NCBI GenBank assembly: GCA_039889245.1 | Contig: JAZGVH010000002.1 | Location: forward strand, 3,410,001 to 3,474,000 | Source: Dermatophilaceae bacterium Soc4.6 | GTDB lineage: Bacteria; Actinomycetota; Actinomycetes; Actinomycetales; Dermatophilaceae | Reading direction: 5' to 3' | DNA length: 64,000 nt | In this document: positions 8,794-19,144 of the stretch, one piece after another | Position numbering within the stretch: position 1 is the stretch's first letter | Layout: each line of letters begins with the position of its first letter | Translations under genes and position numbers: made by a program | The notes under the pieces: model-generated | What the model was told of the DNA's origin: nothing | Databases searched by the model: none | What the model saw: the letters and a program-made list of their open reading frames with translations, nothing else

Positions 8794-9906
8794 GTGAGCA
8801 GGGGTCGGATGTCGGGCCTGCCCGACTTCCCCTGGGACTCGCTCGCCGTGCACAAGGCCACGGCGGTCGCGCACCCAGGCGGTCTGGTCGACCTCTCGGT
8901 CGGCACGCCCGTCGACCCCACCCCCGTGGTGGTGGCGCGGGCGCTGGCTGCCGCGTCCGACTCACCCGGGTACCCCCTCACGGCCGGTACGCCCGCGCTG
9001 CGGGAGGCAGTGGCCGCCTGGTTCGCCCGGCGCCGCGGGGTGCCCGACGTCGACCCCGCCGGGGTGCTGCCGACCATCGGCAGCAAGGAGATGGTGGCCT
9101 GGCTGCCGACCCTGCTGGGTCTGGGCGTCGGAGACGTCGTGGGCCTGCCCGCCGTCGCCTACCCGACCTACGACGTCGGCGCCCGGCTCGCCGGCGCGAC
9201 CCCCGTCGTGGTCGACGGTCTCACCGCCCTCGGGCCCCTGACCAGGGCCACCCGGCCGCGGCTGCTCTGGGTCAACAGCCCCAGCAACCCCACCGGCGCC
9301 GTGCTGGGCGTCGAGCATTTGGCCAAGGTGGTGGCCTGGGCCCGGCAGCACCGCGTCGTCGTCGCCTCCGACGAGTGCTACGCGCAGCTGACCTGGTCGG
9401 GCGACGGCCCCGCGCCGAGCATCCTCGACCCCCGGGTCGCCCGCGGCAGCCACGAGGGACTGCTCGCCCTCTACTCCCTCTCGAAGCAGTCGAACCTCGC
9501 CGGATACCGCGCGGCCTTCGTCGCCGGTGACCCAGCCCTGGTGGCCGGTCTGCTCGAGGTGCGCAAGCACGCCGGGATGATCGTCCCGGCGCCCGTGCAG
9601 GCGGCCATGGTCGCCGCCCTCGACGACGACGCCCACGTCGAGGAGCAGCACGCCCGGTATGCCGCGCGCCGCACCCTGCTGCGGCCGGCGCTGGAGCGGG
9701 CCGGTTTCGCCGTCGCCGACACCGGCGCCGGGCTCTACCTCTGGTCCACGCGTGACGAGCCCGCCCTCGACAGCGTGGCCTGGCTGGCGCAGCGGGGCAT
9801 CCTCGTGGCTCCCGGCAGCTTCTACGGTCGCGCCGGCGACCGTCACGTACGCGTGGCCCTGACGGCGACCGACGAGCGTATCGCCGCGGCGGCGTCCCGG
9901 CTCTGA
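8794..9906 (+). CDS. dapC: Succinyldiaminopimelate transaminase
   Basis: PLP-dependent class I/II aminotransferase of 370 residues that converts N-succinyl-2-amino-6-ketopimelate to N-succinyl-LL-diaminopimelate in lysine and peptidoglycan-precursor synthesis. The PLP lysine is K231 in YSLSKQSNLAGYR, and NSPSNPTG at about 161-168 binds the cofactor and substrate. The fdxA-dapC order is common in actinobacteria, and dapD and dapE lie 2-4 kb downstream, which supports this specificity over a generic aminotransferase. GTG start at 8794; an ATG at 8809 is equally plausible. Confidence 0.88.
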   Translation: MSRGRMSGLPDFPWDSLAVHKATAVAHPGGLVDLSVGTPVDPTPVVVARALAAASDSPGYPLTAGTPALREAVAAWFARRRGVPDVDPAGVLPTIGSKEMVAWLPTLLGLGVGDVVGLPAVAYPTYDVGARLAGATPVVVDGLTALGPLTRATRPRLLWVNSPSNPTGAVLGVEHLAKVVAWARQHRVVVASDECYAQLTWSGDGPAPSILDPRVARGSHEGLLALYSLSKQSNLAGYRAAFVAGDPALVAGLLEVRKHAGMIVPAPVQAAMVAALDDDAHVEEQHARYAARRTLLRPALERAGFAVADTGAGLYLWSTRDEPALDSVAWLAQRGILVAPGSFYGRAGDRHVRVALTATDERIAAAASRL

Positions 9907-10027
9907 CCCCGAGAAGGTCACAGTCGCCCGACTCACGATCGGCGGCCGGGCTGGGGTAGCGTCGGTGACGATCTGCCTGGGTTCCGACCGGACCCGCTCG
10001 TCCACGGTTTCCTCAAGGAGAACACAC

Positions 10028-11350
<1,323 letters not shown>

Positions 11351-11366
11351 CCGGAGCAGTCCCACC

Positions 11367-11402
11367 CCCCGGCCCCTCTCCCAGTCTGGGTGGGGGCCGG
11401 GG
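11367..11402. terminator. Bidirectional terminator after gltA
   Basis: Arms CCCCGGCCCC (11367-11376) and GGGGCCGGGG (11393-11402) pair perfectly around a 16-nt loop that can itself pair (CCCAG/CTGGG). It lies between convergent genes and has no U-tract, as is usual in actinobacteria. Confidence 0.7.
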
Positions 11403-11411
11403 AGCACCGGG

Positions 11412-12281
11412 TCAGGCAGCGCCCAGTCGGATGGTCACGGTGGTGGCGTCGCTCGAGCCGCCGGTGCCCCACGTCAGGGCCGGGTCCGTGTCGCTGCGGT
11501 CCCACGTGCGACCCGCGACCTCGACGCGGGCGATGCCGTAGGCGTCGGCCCGCGCGACTGCCCACTGAGCGGCGGCCCAGGCGTGGGTGGCGTCCGCGGC
11601 CGACACCCGCAGGACCCCGCTCGACGCGACGCTGCGACTGCCCATCTGGGCCTTGAGGTCGGACGCCACGTCGGTGGCCGGCGAGACCGCGGTCGGGTCG
11701 GCGAGCTTGCAGCCGAGACCGGCCGGTGACTGGCCCGTGAGCGTCGAGGCGAGCACCCGGCCCTGCTGCTCGTGGTCGGCATATGCCTCGGGGAAGGCGC
11801 TGCGCTGCACCGCCTGGGCCACCTTGGTGATCTCGCCGGTCGTGTAGCCGGGCACCTTGACCAGGGCGTCGTAGAACTTGCCCGTCGAGTAGACCGCGTC
11901 GAGGATCTGCTCGCGGGTGCCCCATCCCTGGCTGGGGCGCTGCTGGAAGAGCCCGACCGAGTCGCGGTCGCCGTAGGTCAGGTTGCGCAGCTTCGACTCC
12001 TGGATCGCCGTCGCGATCGCGATCGTCGCCGCTCGCGGTGGCAGGCCCCGCTCGACGGCGACCGCCGAGATGAGGGCGGCGTTCGCGGTCTGCTCAGGGG
12101 TGAAGGTGAAGGTCGTCCCGGATGCGGTCGCCGCGCACACGGGGGTGAAGAAGGCGCGCTGGGCGGACCGCCAGGCGAGGAAGCCGGCGACGGCCACGCT
12201 CCCCACGACGGCGACCACGATCAGGCGCGCGACCCACCGCATCGGGTGCCGACCGGCCAGCCGGCGCTCAGAGGTGGGCAC
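11412..12281 (-). CDS. Membrane-anchored lysozyme/transglycosylase-like protein
   Basis: A 289-residue protein of a family common in actinobacteria and often left unnamed. One membrane span at about residues 16-36 anchors an extracytoplasmic domain. Residues 92-120 (AIQESKLRNLTYGDRDSVGLFQQR, written here in shortened sense as E95 in a QESKLRN motif plus GLFQQRPSQGWG) resemble the catalytic region of lytic transglycosylases, so a role in peptidoglycan turnover is inferred, not shown. GTG start. It begins only six bases after the dapD stop on the same strand and is probably co-transcribed with it, linking a wall-precursor enzyme to a wall protein. Confidence 0.65.
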   Translation of the reverse strand: MPTSERRLAGRHPMRWVARLIVVAVVGSVAVAGFLAWRSAQRAFFTPVCAATASGTTFTFTPEQTANAALISAVAVERGLPPRAATIAIATAIQESKLRNLTYGDRDSVGLFQQRPSQGWGTREQILDAVYSTGKFYDALVKVPGYTTGEITKVAQAVQRSAFPEAYADHEQQGRVLASTLTGQSPAGLGCKLADPTAVSPATDVASDLKAQMGSRSVASSGVLRVSAADATHAWAAAQWAVARADAYGIARVEVAGRTWDRSDTDPALTWGTGGSSDATTVTIRLGAA

Positions 12282-12287
12282 GGGCAG

Positions 12288-13277
12288 TCACGTATTGGCG
12301 TGGAGGGCGTCGTTGAGCGCGATGCCGTGACCGGTGCGGTCGCGCGCCTCGACCGTGCCCGTCACCGAGTTGCGCAGGAAGAGCACGCCGTCGCGGCCCG
12401 AGAGCTCGACCGCCTTGACGACCGAGCCGTCGGGCAGGGTCACCTTGGTGCCGGCGGTGACGTAGAGGCCGGCCTCGACCACGCAGTCGTCGCCGAGGGC
12501 GATGCCGAGCCCCGACTGCGCGCCCAGCAGGCACCGCTCGCCCACGCTGACCCGTTGGGTGCCGCCGCCCGAGAGCGTGCCCATGATCGACGCACCGCCG
12601 CCGACGTCGGAGCCGTTGCCGACGACGACCCCCTGCACGATGCGGCCCTCGACCATCGAGGTGCCGAGGGTGCCGGCGTTGAAGTTGACGAAGCCCTCGT
12701 GCATGACCGTCGTGCCGGGCGCCAGGTGCGCGCCGAGGCGCACCCGGTCGGCGTCGGCGATCCGCACACCCGAGGGCAGCACGTAGTCGGTCATCCGGGG
12801 GAACTTGTCGACCGAGGTGACCTGCAGCGGCCCTCGCCGGCGCAGCCGCAGGCGGGTGGCCTCGAAGTCGTCGACCGCGCAGGGGCCGGCGCTGGTCCAG
12901 ACCACGTTGCTCAGCACACCGAAGAGACCGTCCAGGTTAATCGTGTTGGGGGCCACCAGCCGGTGCGAGAGCAGGTGCAGCCGCAGGTAGGCATCGGGCA
13001 CAGTGGTCGGGGGAGCGTCGAGGTCGATGCTCACGGCGACGACCCGCATGCTGACGCCACGGTCGAGGTCCTCGGTCTCGAGGGCCCGCAGGTCGGCCGG
13101 CACCGGCTGCTCCGGATCGAGACCGTCGCCGAGCGCCGGTGCGGGATACCACGTGTCGAGCACGACCCCCTCGTCCAGGGGGGCTCCGGGCGCCGGGAGC
13201 GACCCGGCGACGACGGTGGCCACTCCGAGGCCCCAGGCCCGGCGGGTGTCGGTGGACGGTGAGGGCGCATCGGTCAT
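12288..13277 (-). CDS. dapD: Tetrahydrodipicolinate N-succinyltransferase
   Basis: A 329-residue trimeric left-handed beta-helix acyltransferase that succinylates tetrahydrodipicolinate in the diaminopimelate/lysine pathway. The hexapeptide repeat region runs from about residue 175 to 290, with short runs such as [12 protein letters not shown] and [12 protein letters not shown]. The long N-terminal domain (to about residue 140) is the actinobacterial form seen in mycobacterial DapD. The open frame runs far upstream through dapE on the opposite strand; the ATG at 13277 gives the correct length. It is divergent from dapE with only 39 bp between the start codons. Confidence 0.93.
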   Translation of the reverse strand: MTDAPSPSTDTRRAWGLGVATVVAGSLPAPGAPLDEGVVLDTWYPAPALGDGLDPEQPVPADLRALETEDLDRGVSMRVVAVSIDLDAPPTTVPDAYLRLHLLSHRLVAPNTINLDGLFGVLSNVVWTSAGPCAVDDFEATRLRLRRRGPLQVTSVDKFPRMTDYVLPSGVRIADADRVRLGAHLAPGTTVMHEGFVNFNAGTLGTSMVEGRIVQGVVVGNGSDVGGGASIMGTLSGGGTQRVSVGERCLLGAQSGLGIALGDDCVVEAGLYVTAGTKVTLPDGSVVKAVELSGRDGVLFLRNSVTGTVEARDRTGHGIALNDALHANT

Positions 13278-13284
13278 GGGCAGC

Positions 13285-13290
13285 AGCCTA
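13285..13290 (-). promoter_or_regulatory. Leaderless -10 element of dapD
   Basis: TAGGCT on the minus strand ends seven bases before the dapD ATG, so transcription would start at or next to the start codon. No ribosome site is visible. Confidence 0.5.
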
Positions 13291-13304
13291 GGTGCCACGC
13301 CTAC

Positions 13305-13310
13305 TAGCCT
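13305..13310 (+). promoter_or_regulatory. Leaderless -10 element of dapE
   Basis: TAGCCT ends six bases before the dapE ATG. It lies only 14 bp from the dapD element that faces the other way, so the two promoters must overlap. Confidence 0.5.
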
Positions 13311-13316
13311 CGTCGT

Positions 13317-14438
13317 ATGCCGCCGCCCTCCACCGTGCCCAGCGTGTCGTCTCCCGCCCCCGACCAGCCTGTCGCCCTCCCCCTGGACCTCGACGCCGAC
13401 GTGGTCGACCTCACCGTCGCCCTGTGCGACATCCCCTCGGTGAGCCTCGACGAGGCGGCGCTCGCCGAGGCGATCGAGGTCGCCCTGGGGCCGCTGACCC
13501 ACCTCGAGGTCTCGCGGTACGGCAACACCGTGGTCGCGCGCACCCAGCTGGGCCGGGCCGAGCGCGTGGTGCTCGCGGGCCACATCGACACCGTGCCGCT
13601 GACCGACCCGCCCAACCTGCCGACCCGTCGTCGCGGCGACGAGCTGGTCGGCCGGGGCACGGTCGACATGAAGGGCGGGGTCGCGGTGCAGCTGCGGCTG
13701 GCCCGGCAGCTGACCGAGCCGACCCGCGACGTCACCTACGTCTTCTACGAGGGCGAGGAGATCGACGGGCAGTACAACGGCCTGGCCCACCTGGCACGCG
13801 ATGCCCCCGAGCTGCTCGCGGCCGACTTCGCCGTGCTGCTCGAGCCGACCGACGGCGGTGTCGAGGGCGGGTGCAAGGGAACCCTGCGCGTCGACGTGGT
13901 GGTCAAGGGCATCGCCGCCCACTCGGCGAGGCCGTGGAACGGCGACAACGCGATCCACGGGGCCGCCCCCATCCTCGCGCGGCTGGTGGACTACGACCAG
14001 CGGGTCGTCCACGTCGAAGGCCTCGACTACCACGAGGCGCTCCAGGCGGTCGGCATCAGCGGGGGGATCGCCGGCAACGTCATCCCCGACCGCTGCGTGG
14101 TCACCGTCAACTACCGCTACGCCCCCGACAAGAGCGCTGACGAGGCGGTCGCGCACGTCGTCGACGTCTTCGACGGCTTCGAGGTCGTCGTGCGCGACAA
14201 CGCCCCCGGCGCCCGTCCCGGCCTCACCCTCCCAGCAGCGAAGGCCTTCGTCGAGGCCCTCGGCGTGCCGGTCGGGCCCAAGGAGGGGTGGACCGACGTC
14301 GCCCGCTTCAGCGCCCTCGGCGTGCCGGCGGTCAACTTCGGCCCGGGCGACCCGAACCTCGCCCACACCGACGAGGAGCGCGCGCCCCTGCACCAGTACG
14401 GCGACTGCGAGCAGGCCCTGCTGCGGTGGCTGCGATGA
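13317..14438 (+). CDS. dapE: Succinyl-diaminopimelate desuccinylase
   Basis: Dinuclear zinc peptidase of the M20 family, 373 residues, that releases succinate to give LL-diaminopimelate. Zinc ligands and catalytic residues are visible: H89 in GHIDTVPL, D117 in [10 protein letters not shown], and the E146/E147 pair in YEGEEID. A lid and dimerization domain occupies about 185-290. Divergent from dapD. Its stop overlaps the next start (ATGA at 14435-14438), so dapE and the LOG-family gene are translationally coupled. Confidence 0.93.
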   Translation: MPPPSTVPSVSSPAPDQPVALPLDLDADVVDLTVALCDIPSVSLDEAALAEAIEVALGPLTHLEVSRYGNTVVARTQLGRAERVVLAGHIDTVPLTDPPNLPTRRRGDELVGRGTVDMKGGVAVQLRLARQLTEPTRDVTYVFYEGEEIDGQYNGLAHLARDAPELLAADFAVLLEPTDGGVEGGCKGTLRVDVVVKGIAAHSARPWNGDNAIHGAAPILARLVDYDQRVVHVEGLDYHEALQAVGISGGIAGNVIPDRCVVTVNYRYAPDKSADEAVAHVVDVFDGFEVVVRDNAPGARPGLTLPAAKAFVEALGVPVGPKEGWTDVARFSALGVPAVNFGPGDPNLAHTDEERAPLHQYGDCEQALLRWLR

Positions 14439-15232
14439 GCGCCGACCGTCCCCACCGCGATGTCGACAACGAGCCGGACGACGGCTCCCGTATGGAGCGC
14501 CGCACCGGACCCGTGCGCCTGCGGCGTCACCAGGTGCCCGAGACGACGACCGACCAGCGCCTGCTCGACAGCGGGCAGTCGGCCGACTGGCTGCACGCCG
14601 ACCCGTGGCGGGTGATGCGCATCCAGTCCGAGTTCGTCGAGGGCTTCGGGGCCCTCGCTGAGCTGGGGCGCGCGGTCAGCGTCTTCGGCTCGGCGCGCAC
14701 GCGCCGTGACGACCCGGCCTACGCGCTGGGGGAGCAGGTGGGGCGCCTGCTCGTCGAAGCGGGCTACGCCGTCATCACCGGCGGCGGGCCGGGGGCGATG
14801 GAGGCCGCCAACAAGGGCGCCTTCGAGGCCGGCGGGACGTCGGTGGGGCTGGGCATCGAGCTGCCGTTCGAGACCGGGCTCAACGAGTACGTCGACCTCG
14901 GCGTCAACTTCCGCTACTTCTTCGCGCGCAAGACGATGTTCGTCAAGTACTCCCAGGGCTACATCGTGCTGCCGGGCGGGCTCGGCACCCTCGACGAGCT
15001 CTTCGAGGCGCTGACGCTGGCCCAGACCGGCAAGGTCACCTCGTTCCCCGTCGTGCTCCTGGGCACCGACTACTGGTCGGGGCTGCTGGGGTGGCTGCGC
15101 GAGGTCGCCGTCGAGCGGGGCACCGTCGGGGCCGCCGACCTCGACGAGCTGCTCGTCACCGACGACCCGGCGGAGGCTGTGGCGGCGGTGGTCGCCAGCG
15201 ACGAGGGTGCTCGTGGGAGCATCGGGTCGTGA
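14435..15232 (+). CDS. LOG-family (TIGR00730) Rossmann-fold protein
   Basis: A 265-residue protein with both LOG hallmarks: GGGPGAME (116-123) and PGGLGTLDE (180-188). Members hydrolyse nucleotide 5'-monophosphates and can release cytokinin bases; many bacterial ones serve in nucleotide metabolism or salvage. The first 70 residues, rich in Arg and Asp, are an extension typical of actinobacterial copies located beside dapE. It overlaps dapE by four bases and the DivIVA-domain gene by four bases (GTGA), making the middle of a five-gene overlapping string. The substrate cannot be assigned from sequence. Confidence 0.87.
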   Translation: MSADRPHRDVDNEPDDGSRMERRTGPVRLRRHQVPETTTDQRLLDSGQSADWLHADPWRVMRIQSEFVEGFGALAELGRAVSVFGSARTRRDDPAYALGEQVGRLLVEAGYAVITGGGPGAMEAANKGAFEAGGTSVGLGIELPFETGLNEYVDLGVNFRYFFARKTMFVKYSQGYIVLPGGLGTLDELFEALTLAQTGKVTSFPVVLLGTDYWSGLLGWLREVAVERGTVGAADLDELLVTDDPAEAVAAVVASDEGARGSIGS

Positions 15233-15546
15233 CCTGGTTCGTCGCGACGCTCGCCGTCGTCCTCATCGTCATCACCACCGCAGCCGTCCTCGGCCGCGTG
15301 GACGGCTCCATCGCCGAGGTCACCTCGTCGCTCGGGCACGACCCCCTGCCCGACGGGCCGCTGACCGCCGCCGACCTCGACGAGCTGCGCTTCGACACCG
15401 GGCTGCGCGGATACCGCATGGCGCAGGTCGACCGGGTCGTCGACCGGCTCCGGCACGAGATCGTCGTGCTCGAGCAGGAGGTCGACCGACTGCGCGAGAC
15501 CGACCACGAGCCACCTCAGCCCGACCACCAGGAGGAGCACGCATGA
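15229..15546 (+). CDS. Small membrane protein with DivIVA-like domain
   Basis: A 105-residue protein: one N-terminal membrane span (about residues 2-20, WFVATLAVVLIVITTAAVL), then the DivIVA-type segment LRFDTGLRGYRMAQVDRVVDRL at about 51-72 (key residues Arg-Phe, Gly-Tyr, Val-Asp-Arg), and a short coiled coil ending in an acidic tail. Proteins of this kind sit beside LOG/dapE in many actinobacteria; a role in polar growth or division is inferred from the domain only. GTG start within the LOG stop; its own stop overlaps the next start as ATGA. Confidence 0.78.
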   Translation: MTWFVATLAVVLIVITTAAVLGRVDGSIAEVTSSLGHDPLPDGPLTAADLDELRFDTGLRGYRMAQVDRVVDRLRHEIVVLEQEVDRLRETDHEPPQPDHQEEHA

Positions 15547-16016
15547 CCGCCGTCATCCGCCGCACCGTCGACGCCCCCGTCACGCTCGTGTGGGCCACGG
15601 TCACCGACTTCGCGGCCTACGGTCGCTGGATCCCGCTCACCCGGATGCGCACCGACGCGGGGTCTCCGCGGGTCGGGTGGGGCTTCGGGGGCTTCAGCGG
15701 CCTGGGCCCGGTCGGCTTCCTCGACCCGATGCTCCTGACCGTGTGGGAGCCGCCGACCGACGACGGGGCCCCCGCCCGTTTCCGGGTGCGCAAGACCGGC
15801 TACCTCCTGACCGGCTGGGCCGAGGTCACCCTCGAGCCGCGCGACGGGGGCACCCGCACCCAGCTGACCTGGGCCGAGCAGATCGTGCCGCGGCCGGTGC
15901 AGGTGGGGCGGCTGCTGGCCAGGGTCTCCGACCCGGTCACGGCTCGGCTCTTCGGTCGCGCCGTCGACGGGATGGCGGCGGCGGCCACCGCAGCCGGTCT
16001 CGCGGCTGCGGCCTAG
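15543..16016 (+). CDS. SRPBCC (START-like) family protein
   Basis: A 157-residue protein with the SRPBCC/polyketide-cyclase fold signature: an opening strand IRRTVDAPVTLVWATVTDFAAYGRW, a central glycine-rich turn and a long C-terminal helix (VTARLFGRAVDGMAAAA). These proteins form a hydrophobic pocket that binds lipid-like or aromatic ligands; the ligand here is unknown. It is coupled by ATGA overlap to the DivIVA-domain gene and is followed by tag after 6 bp. Confidence 0.75.
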   Translation: MTAVIRRTVDAPVTLVWATVTDFAAYGRWIPLTRMRTDAGSPRVGWGFGGFSGLGPVGFLDPMLLTVWEPPTDDGAPARFRVRKTGYLLTGWAEVTLEPRDGGTRTQLTWAEQIVPRPVQVGRLLARVSDPVTARLFGRAVDGMAAAATAAGLAAAA

Positions 16017-16022
16017 GCCCCG

Positions 16023-16601
16023 ATGTCGGCGGGCGTGGTCGTGGGTGTCGACGGGGTGGCCCGCTGCGCGTGGGCCTCGGCGGCGCCCGACTACGTCACG
16101 TACCACGACGAGGAGTGGGGTCACCCGGTGCACGGTGAGCGGGCGCTCTACGAGCGGCTCACGCTCGAGGCGTTCCAGTCTGGGCTGTCGTGGATCACGG
16201 TGCTGCGCAAGCGCGCTGCCTTCCGGGCGGCGTTCGCGGGTTTCGACCCCGAGCGGGTCGCCGCGTTCGGGCCCGACGACGTGGCCCGGCTGATGGCCGA
16301 CGCCGGCATCGTGCGCAACGCCCGCAAGATCGAGGCCGCCGTCGGCAACGCCGCCGCCGTGCTGCGCCTGCGCGACGCGGGGGGCCTCGACCAGGTCGTC
16401 TGGTCGCACGTGCCCGCGGCGCACCGGCGGCCCACCACGCTCCAGCAGGTGCGCGCCACCAGCCCCGAGTCCGTCGCCCTGGCGAAGGCCCTCAAGGCCA
16501 GCGGCTTCACCTTCGTCGGACCGACGACGATGTATGCCGCGATGCAGGCCTGCGGCCTCGTCGACGACCACCTCGCCGGCTGCCACCGGGCGCTGCCGTG
16601 A
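16023..16601 (+). CDS. tag: DNA-3-methyladenine glycosylase I
   Basis: Base-excision enzyme of 192 residues that removes 3-methyladenine from alkylated DNA. The N-terminus has the Tag signature RCAWASAAPDYVTYHDEEWG (Cys and Tyr-His-Asp-Glu-Glu-Trp), and FQSGLSWITVLRKR forms the substrate pocket. The C-terminal zinc motif is present as MQACGLVDDHLAGCH with C and H ligands. The stop codon overlaps the start of the membrane glycosyltransferase (GTGA). Confidence 0.93.
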   Translation: MSAGVVVGVDGVARCAWASAAPDYVTYHDEEWGHPVHGERALYERLTLEAFQSGLSWITVLRKRAAFRAAFAGFDPERVAAFGPDDVARLMADAGIVRNARKIEAAVGNAAAVLRLRDAGGLDQVVWSHVPAAHRRPTTLQQVRATSPESVALAKALKASGFTFVGPTTMYAAMQACGLVDDHLAGCHRALP

Positions 16602-17839
16602 CGGTCCGCGAGCTGGAGACGCCGCGCGGTCGCGTCGGGCTGGGCGCGCGGATGGCGCGGCTTCCCCGCTTCGTGCCGGCCGTCCTGCTCGCGTATGCCG
16701 CGTGCCGCCTCCTGACCGGGGTGCTGATGGCGATCGTGGCGCGCCACCAGGTGCCCACGGGGTGGAACGGCCCCGGCACCGACCCGGTGACCTACCTGAC
16801 CTTCACCGCGCAGTGGGACGGGCAGTGGTACCAGCAGATCGCCGAGCAGGGCTATCCCGGTGCCCTGCCGGTCGACGGCGACGGTGTGACCCAGCAGAAC
16901 GCCTGGGCGTTCTACCCCCTCTTCCCGCTGCTCGCCCGCTTCGTGATGGACGGTCTGGACCTCAGCTTCTACGCCGCCGGCTCGACGCTGTCGCTCCTGC
17001 TCGGCTTCGTCGCCGCGGGCGTGATGGCCGTGCTGCTGCGAGACCGTCTGGGAGAGCGGGCCGCCCTGCTCGTCGTGGTCGTGTGGGCCTGCTTCCCGGC
17101 CGCCGCGGTGCTCCAGGTCGGCTACTCCGAGTCGACCGCCATGGCCCTGCTGACCCTCGTGCTGCTCGCGCTGTCGCGCGAGCGCTGGCTGTGGGCGGCC
17201 GGACTGGCGGTGCTCACCGGGCTGGCCCGGCCGATCGCCCTCCCGCTGGCTGCCGTCGTCGTCGTGGCCCTGTGGCTGCGCTGGCGACGGCGCGCGGTCG
17301 ATCCGCTGGGCGCCGGCGAGGTCGTCTCGGGGCTCACCGCACTCGCCGGCTGTGGGGTCGCCGGGCTGCTCTGGCCCGCCATCGCCTGGTGGGGCACCGG
17401 CCGGTCGAACGCCTACACCGACACGATGGGCGCGTGGCGCTCGGGCCACGAGATCCGCCCCTTCCGCCCGTGGCTCGACATGTCGCGCTACTACTTCGGG
17501 CCGACCTGGGGGCCGGTGTGGCTCACCACGATCTTCGTCGTCATCGCCGTCATGGTGCTCGGCCCGTGGGCCCGGGGCCTGGGCCCCCAGCTGCGGGCTT
17601 GGGCCGTGGCCTACCCCGCCTACCTGCTCGCGGTGCTCGACCCCTTCACCTCGGTCTTCCGCTACCTCATCCCCCTCTTCCCGCTGGTCGCCGTCCTCAT
17701 CGGCGTCGCCGGACCGCGCAGGCACTGGGCTGCCGTGGCGGTGCGGGCGGCCGTCGTGCTCGTGCTCTTCGTCGTGGGCCAGTGGTACTGGATCGACGAG
17801 CTGTGGCGCTTCGTGCCCCCCAGCGACTACCCCCCGTGA
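16598..17839 (+). CDS. PIG-V-like membrane glycosyltransferase
   Basis: A 413-residue integral membrane protein with about ten hydrophobic spans and a first extracytoplasmic loop carrying QWDGQWYQQIAEQGYP, the Trp-Asp and Tyr pattern of PIG-V/mannosyltransferase-like enzymes that use polyprenyl-phosphate sugars. The third loop has TGRSNAYTDTMGAWR. Such proteins add mannose or related sugars to lipids or proteins outside the membrane; donor and acceptor are not identifiable. GTG start overlapping the tag stop by four bases; last gene of the dapE-to-17839 string. Confidence 0.75.
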   Translation: MTVRELETPRGRVGLGARMARLPRFVPAVLLAYAACRLLTGVLMAIVARHQVPTGWNGPGTDPVTYLTFTAQWDGQWYQQIAEQGYPGALPVDGDGVTQQNAWAFYPLFPLLARFVMDGLDLSFYAAGSTLSLLLGFVAAGVMAVLLRDRLGERAALLVVVVWACFPAAAVLQVGYSESTAMALLTLVLLALSRERWLWAAGLAVLTGLARPIALPLAAVVVVALWLRWRRRAVDPLGAGEVVSGLTALAGCGVAGLLWPAIAWWGTGRSNAYTDTMGAWRSGHEIRPFRPWLDMSRYYFGPTWGPVWLTTIFVVIAVMVLGPWARGLGPQLRAWAVAYPAYLLAVLDPFTSVFRYLIPLFPLVAVLIGVAGPRRHWAAVAVRAAVVLVLFVVGQWYWIDELWRFVPPSDYPP

Positions 17840-17854
17840 CGGCACGACCGCGAC

Positions 17855-18676
17855 TCACCGGCCCGTGAAGACCGGGGCCTGCTTGGCCAGGAACGCGTCC
17901 ACCGCGGCCAGGTGGTCGGCGCTCTGACCGGTGAGGTTCATCAGACGGGCCTCGTGGTCGAGGGACTCCGGCAAGGGGTGGCTCGAGGCATACGCCACCG
18001 CTCGCCTGATCGAGCCGTAGGCGAGGGTCGGCCCGGCGGCCAGGATGGCGGCCACCTCCTGCACGCGGGCGCTGAGCTCGGCCGCGGGCAGGACCTCGGT
18101 GACCAGTCCGAGGCTGAGGCACTCGGCGGCGGGCACCGTGCGCGGCATGAGGAGCAGCTCCTTGGCCCTGGCTGTGCCGACCAGCCGGGGGAGGGTCCAC
18201 GACGACCCGGTGTCGCACGACAGGCCGATGCCGGCGAAGGCGGTGTTGAGGCCGCCGGTGTCGACCATGAAGCGCAGGTCGGCGGCCAGCGCCATCGAGG
18301 CCCCCGCACCGGCGGCCACGCCGTTGAGGGCGGCGATCACGGGCTTGTTCATCGTCGCGAGGAGCAGGGCGATCGGGTTGTAGTGCTCGAGCACGGTGTC
18401 GCCGAGCTGCTCGCCGCCTCGCAGCTGAGCGACGTGCTCGCGCAGGTCCTGGCCCACGCAGAATGCCCGACCGCTTCCCGTGAGGACCACGCACCGCACG
18501 GCCGGGTCCTGCGCGGCGTTCTCGAGGGCCTCCAGCAGCTGCTCCTTGAGGGCCAGGTCGAGGGCGTTCATCGACTCGGGCCGGTGCAGGGTGATCGTGG
18601 TGACGCCGTCGTCGTGCTCGACCAGGGCCACGGGCGGCCGGTCGGGCTGGGGTGGGGTGGAGGAGTCCGGTGTCAT
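17855..18676 (-). CDS. Enoyl-CoA hydratase/isomerase family protein
   Basis: Crotonase-fold enzyme of 273 residues. The oxyanion-hole segments are RCVVLTGSGRAFCVGQDL (about 61-78) and AALNGVAAGAGASMALAAD (about 114-132). The glutamate pair of true hydratases is not obvious: the first catalytic position reads TGGLNTAFAGIGLSCDTGSS, a form closer to PaaG (ring-1,2-epoxyphenylacetyl-CoA isomerase), where Asp replaces Glu. Substrate is therefore uncertain; a phenylacetyl-CoA or fatty-acid role is possible, but no paa genes are near. It is convergent with the glycosyltransferase gene and divergent from the DUF3117 gene. Confidence 0.82.
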   Translation of the reverse strand: MTPDSSTPPQPDRPPVALVEHDDGVTTITLHRPESMNALDLALKEQLLEALENAAQDPAVRCVVLTGSGRAFCVGQDLREHVAQLRGGEQLGDTVLEHYNPIALLLATMNKPVIAALNGVAAGAGASMALAADLRFMVDTGGLNTAFAGIGLSCDTGSSWTLPRLVGTARAKELLLMPRTVPAAECLSLGLVTEVLPAAELSARVQEVAAILAAGPTLAYGSIRRAVAYASSHPLPESLDHEARLMNLTGQSADHLAAVDAFLAKQAPVFTGR

Positions 18677-18693
18677 CGCTGATCCTGTCGCTC

Positions 18694-18725
18694 GGGGATG
18701 GGGATGGGGATGGAGATGGGTGGGG
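18694..18725 (+). repeat. G-rich GGGGAT repeat, possible G-quadruplex
   Basis: Three successive GGGGAT units are followed by GGAGAT, GGGT and GGGG, giving five runs of three or more G within 32 bases on the plus strand. It lies 18 bp outside the enoyl-CoA hydratase start in a divergent promoter region and can form a quadruplex in principle. Confidence 0.6.
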
Positions 18726-18799
18726 TCGCGGGTGAGGTCGCAGCCGCGACCATCGTCGCGTACGCCACCCCTGATTTCGTGGCGCGCCGCACCCTGCGC

Positions 18800-18805
18800 G
18801 ATAAT
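18800..18805 (+). promoter_or_regulatory. Candidate -10 for the DUF3117 gene
   Basis: GATAAT is the best -10 match in this divergent gap and would give a leader of about 75 nt before the AAGG ribosome site and ATG at 18888. No convincing -35 is seen. Confidence 0.4.
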
Positions 18806-18887
18806 GGTGACGACTGCCGGAGTCGTCTACAGCGGTGCCCTCGTCGCACGATCCGGTCATGTCCAGACACACAGGGAAGGGGTGCCC

Positions 18888-19061
18888 ATGGCGGCGATGA
18901 AGCCCAGGACCGGAGACGGCCCGCTCGAGGTGACCAAGGAGGGTCGTGGCATCGTGCTCCGCATGCCGCTCGAGGGTGGCGGTCGACTCGTCGTCGAGAT
19001 GACCCCCGGCGAGGCGGCCGCTCTGCGCGACGCCATCCAGGGCTGCGACGGCGTCAGCTAG
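18888..19061 (+). CDS. DUF3117 small protein
   Basis: A 57-residue protein matching the compact actinobacterial DUF3117 family: MAAMKPRTGDGPLEVTKEGR, a central GGRLVVEM strand and a C-terminal helix (TPGEAAALRDAI). The family is almost universal in actinobacteria, usually 55-60 residues, and has no assigned function. The ribosome site AGGGAAGG is well placed. The next gene on the strand is an ECF sigma factor, 83 bp downstream. Confidence 0.92.
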   Translation: MAAMKPRTGDGPLEVTKEGRGIVLRMPLEGGGRLVVEMTPGEAAALRDAIQGCDGVS

Positions 19062-19144
19062 CCGTCAGGCCAGTGCACCACCCGGGACCCTCCGGCGCCA
19101 CGAGCGCCGGGGGGTCCCGTCGGCTGTGTCCTGCGGGTCCAGCG

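Noticed and set aside
12288-14393. A 701-codon minus-strand frame through dapD and dapE
   Set aside because: The upstream 370 residues are antisense to dapE and lack any family pattern; dapD starts at 13277.
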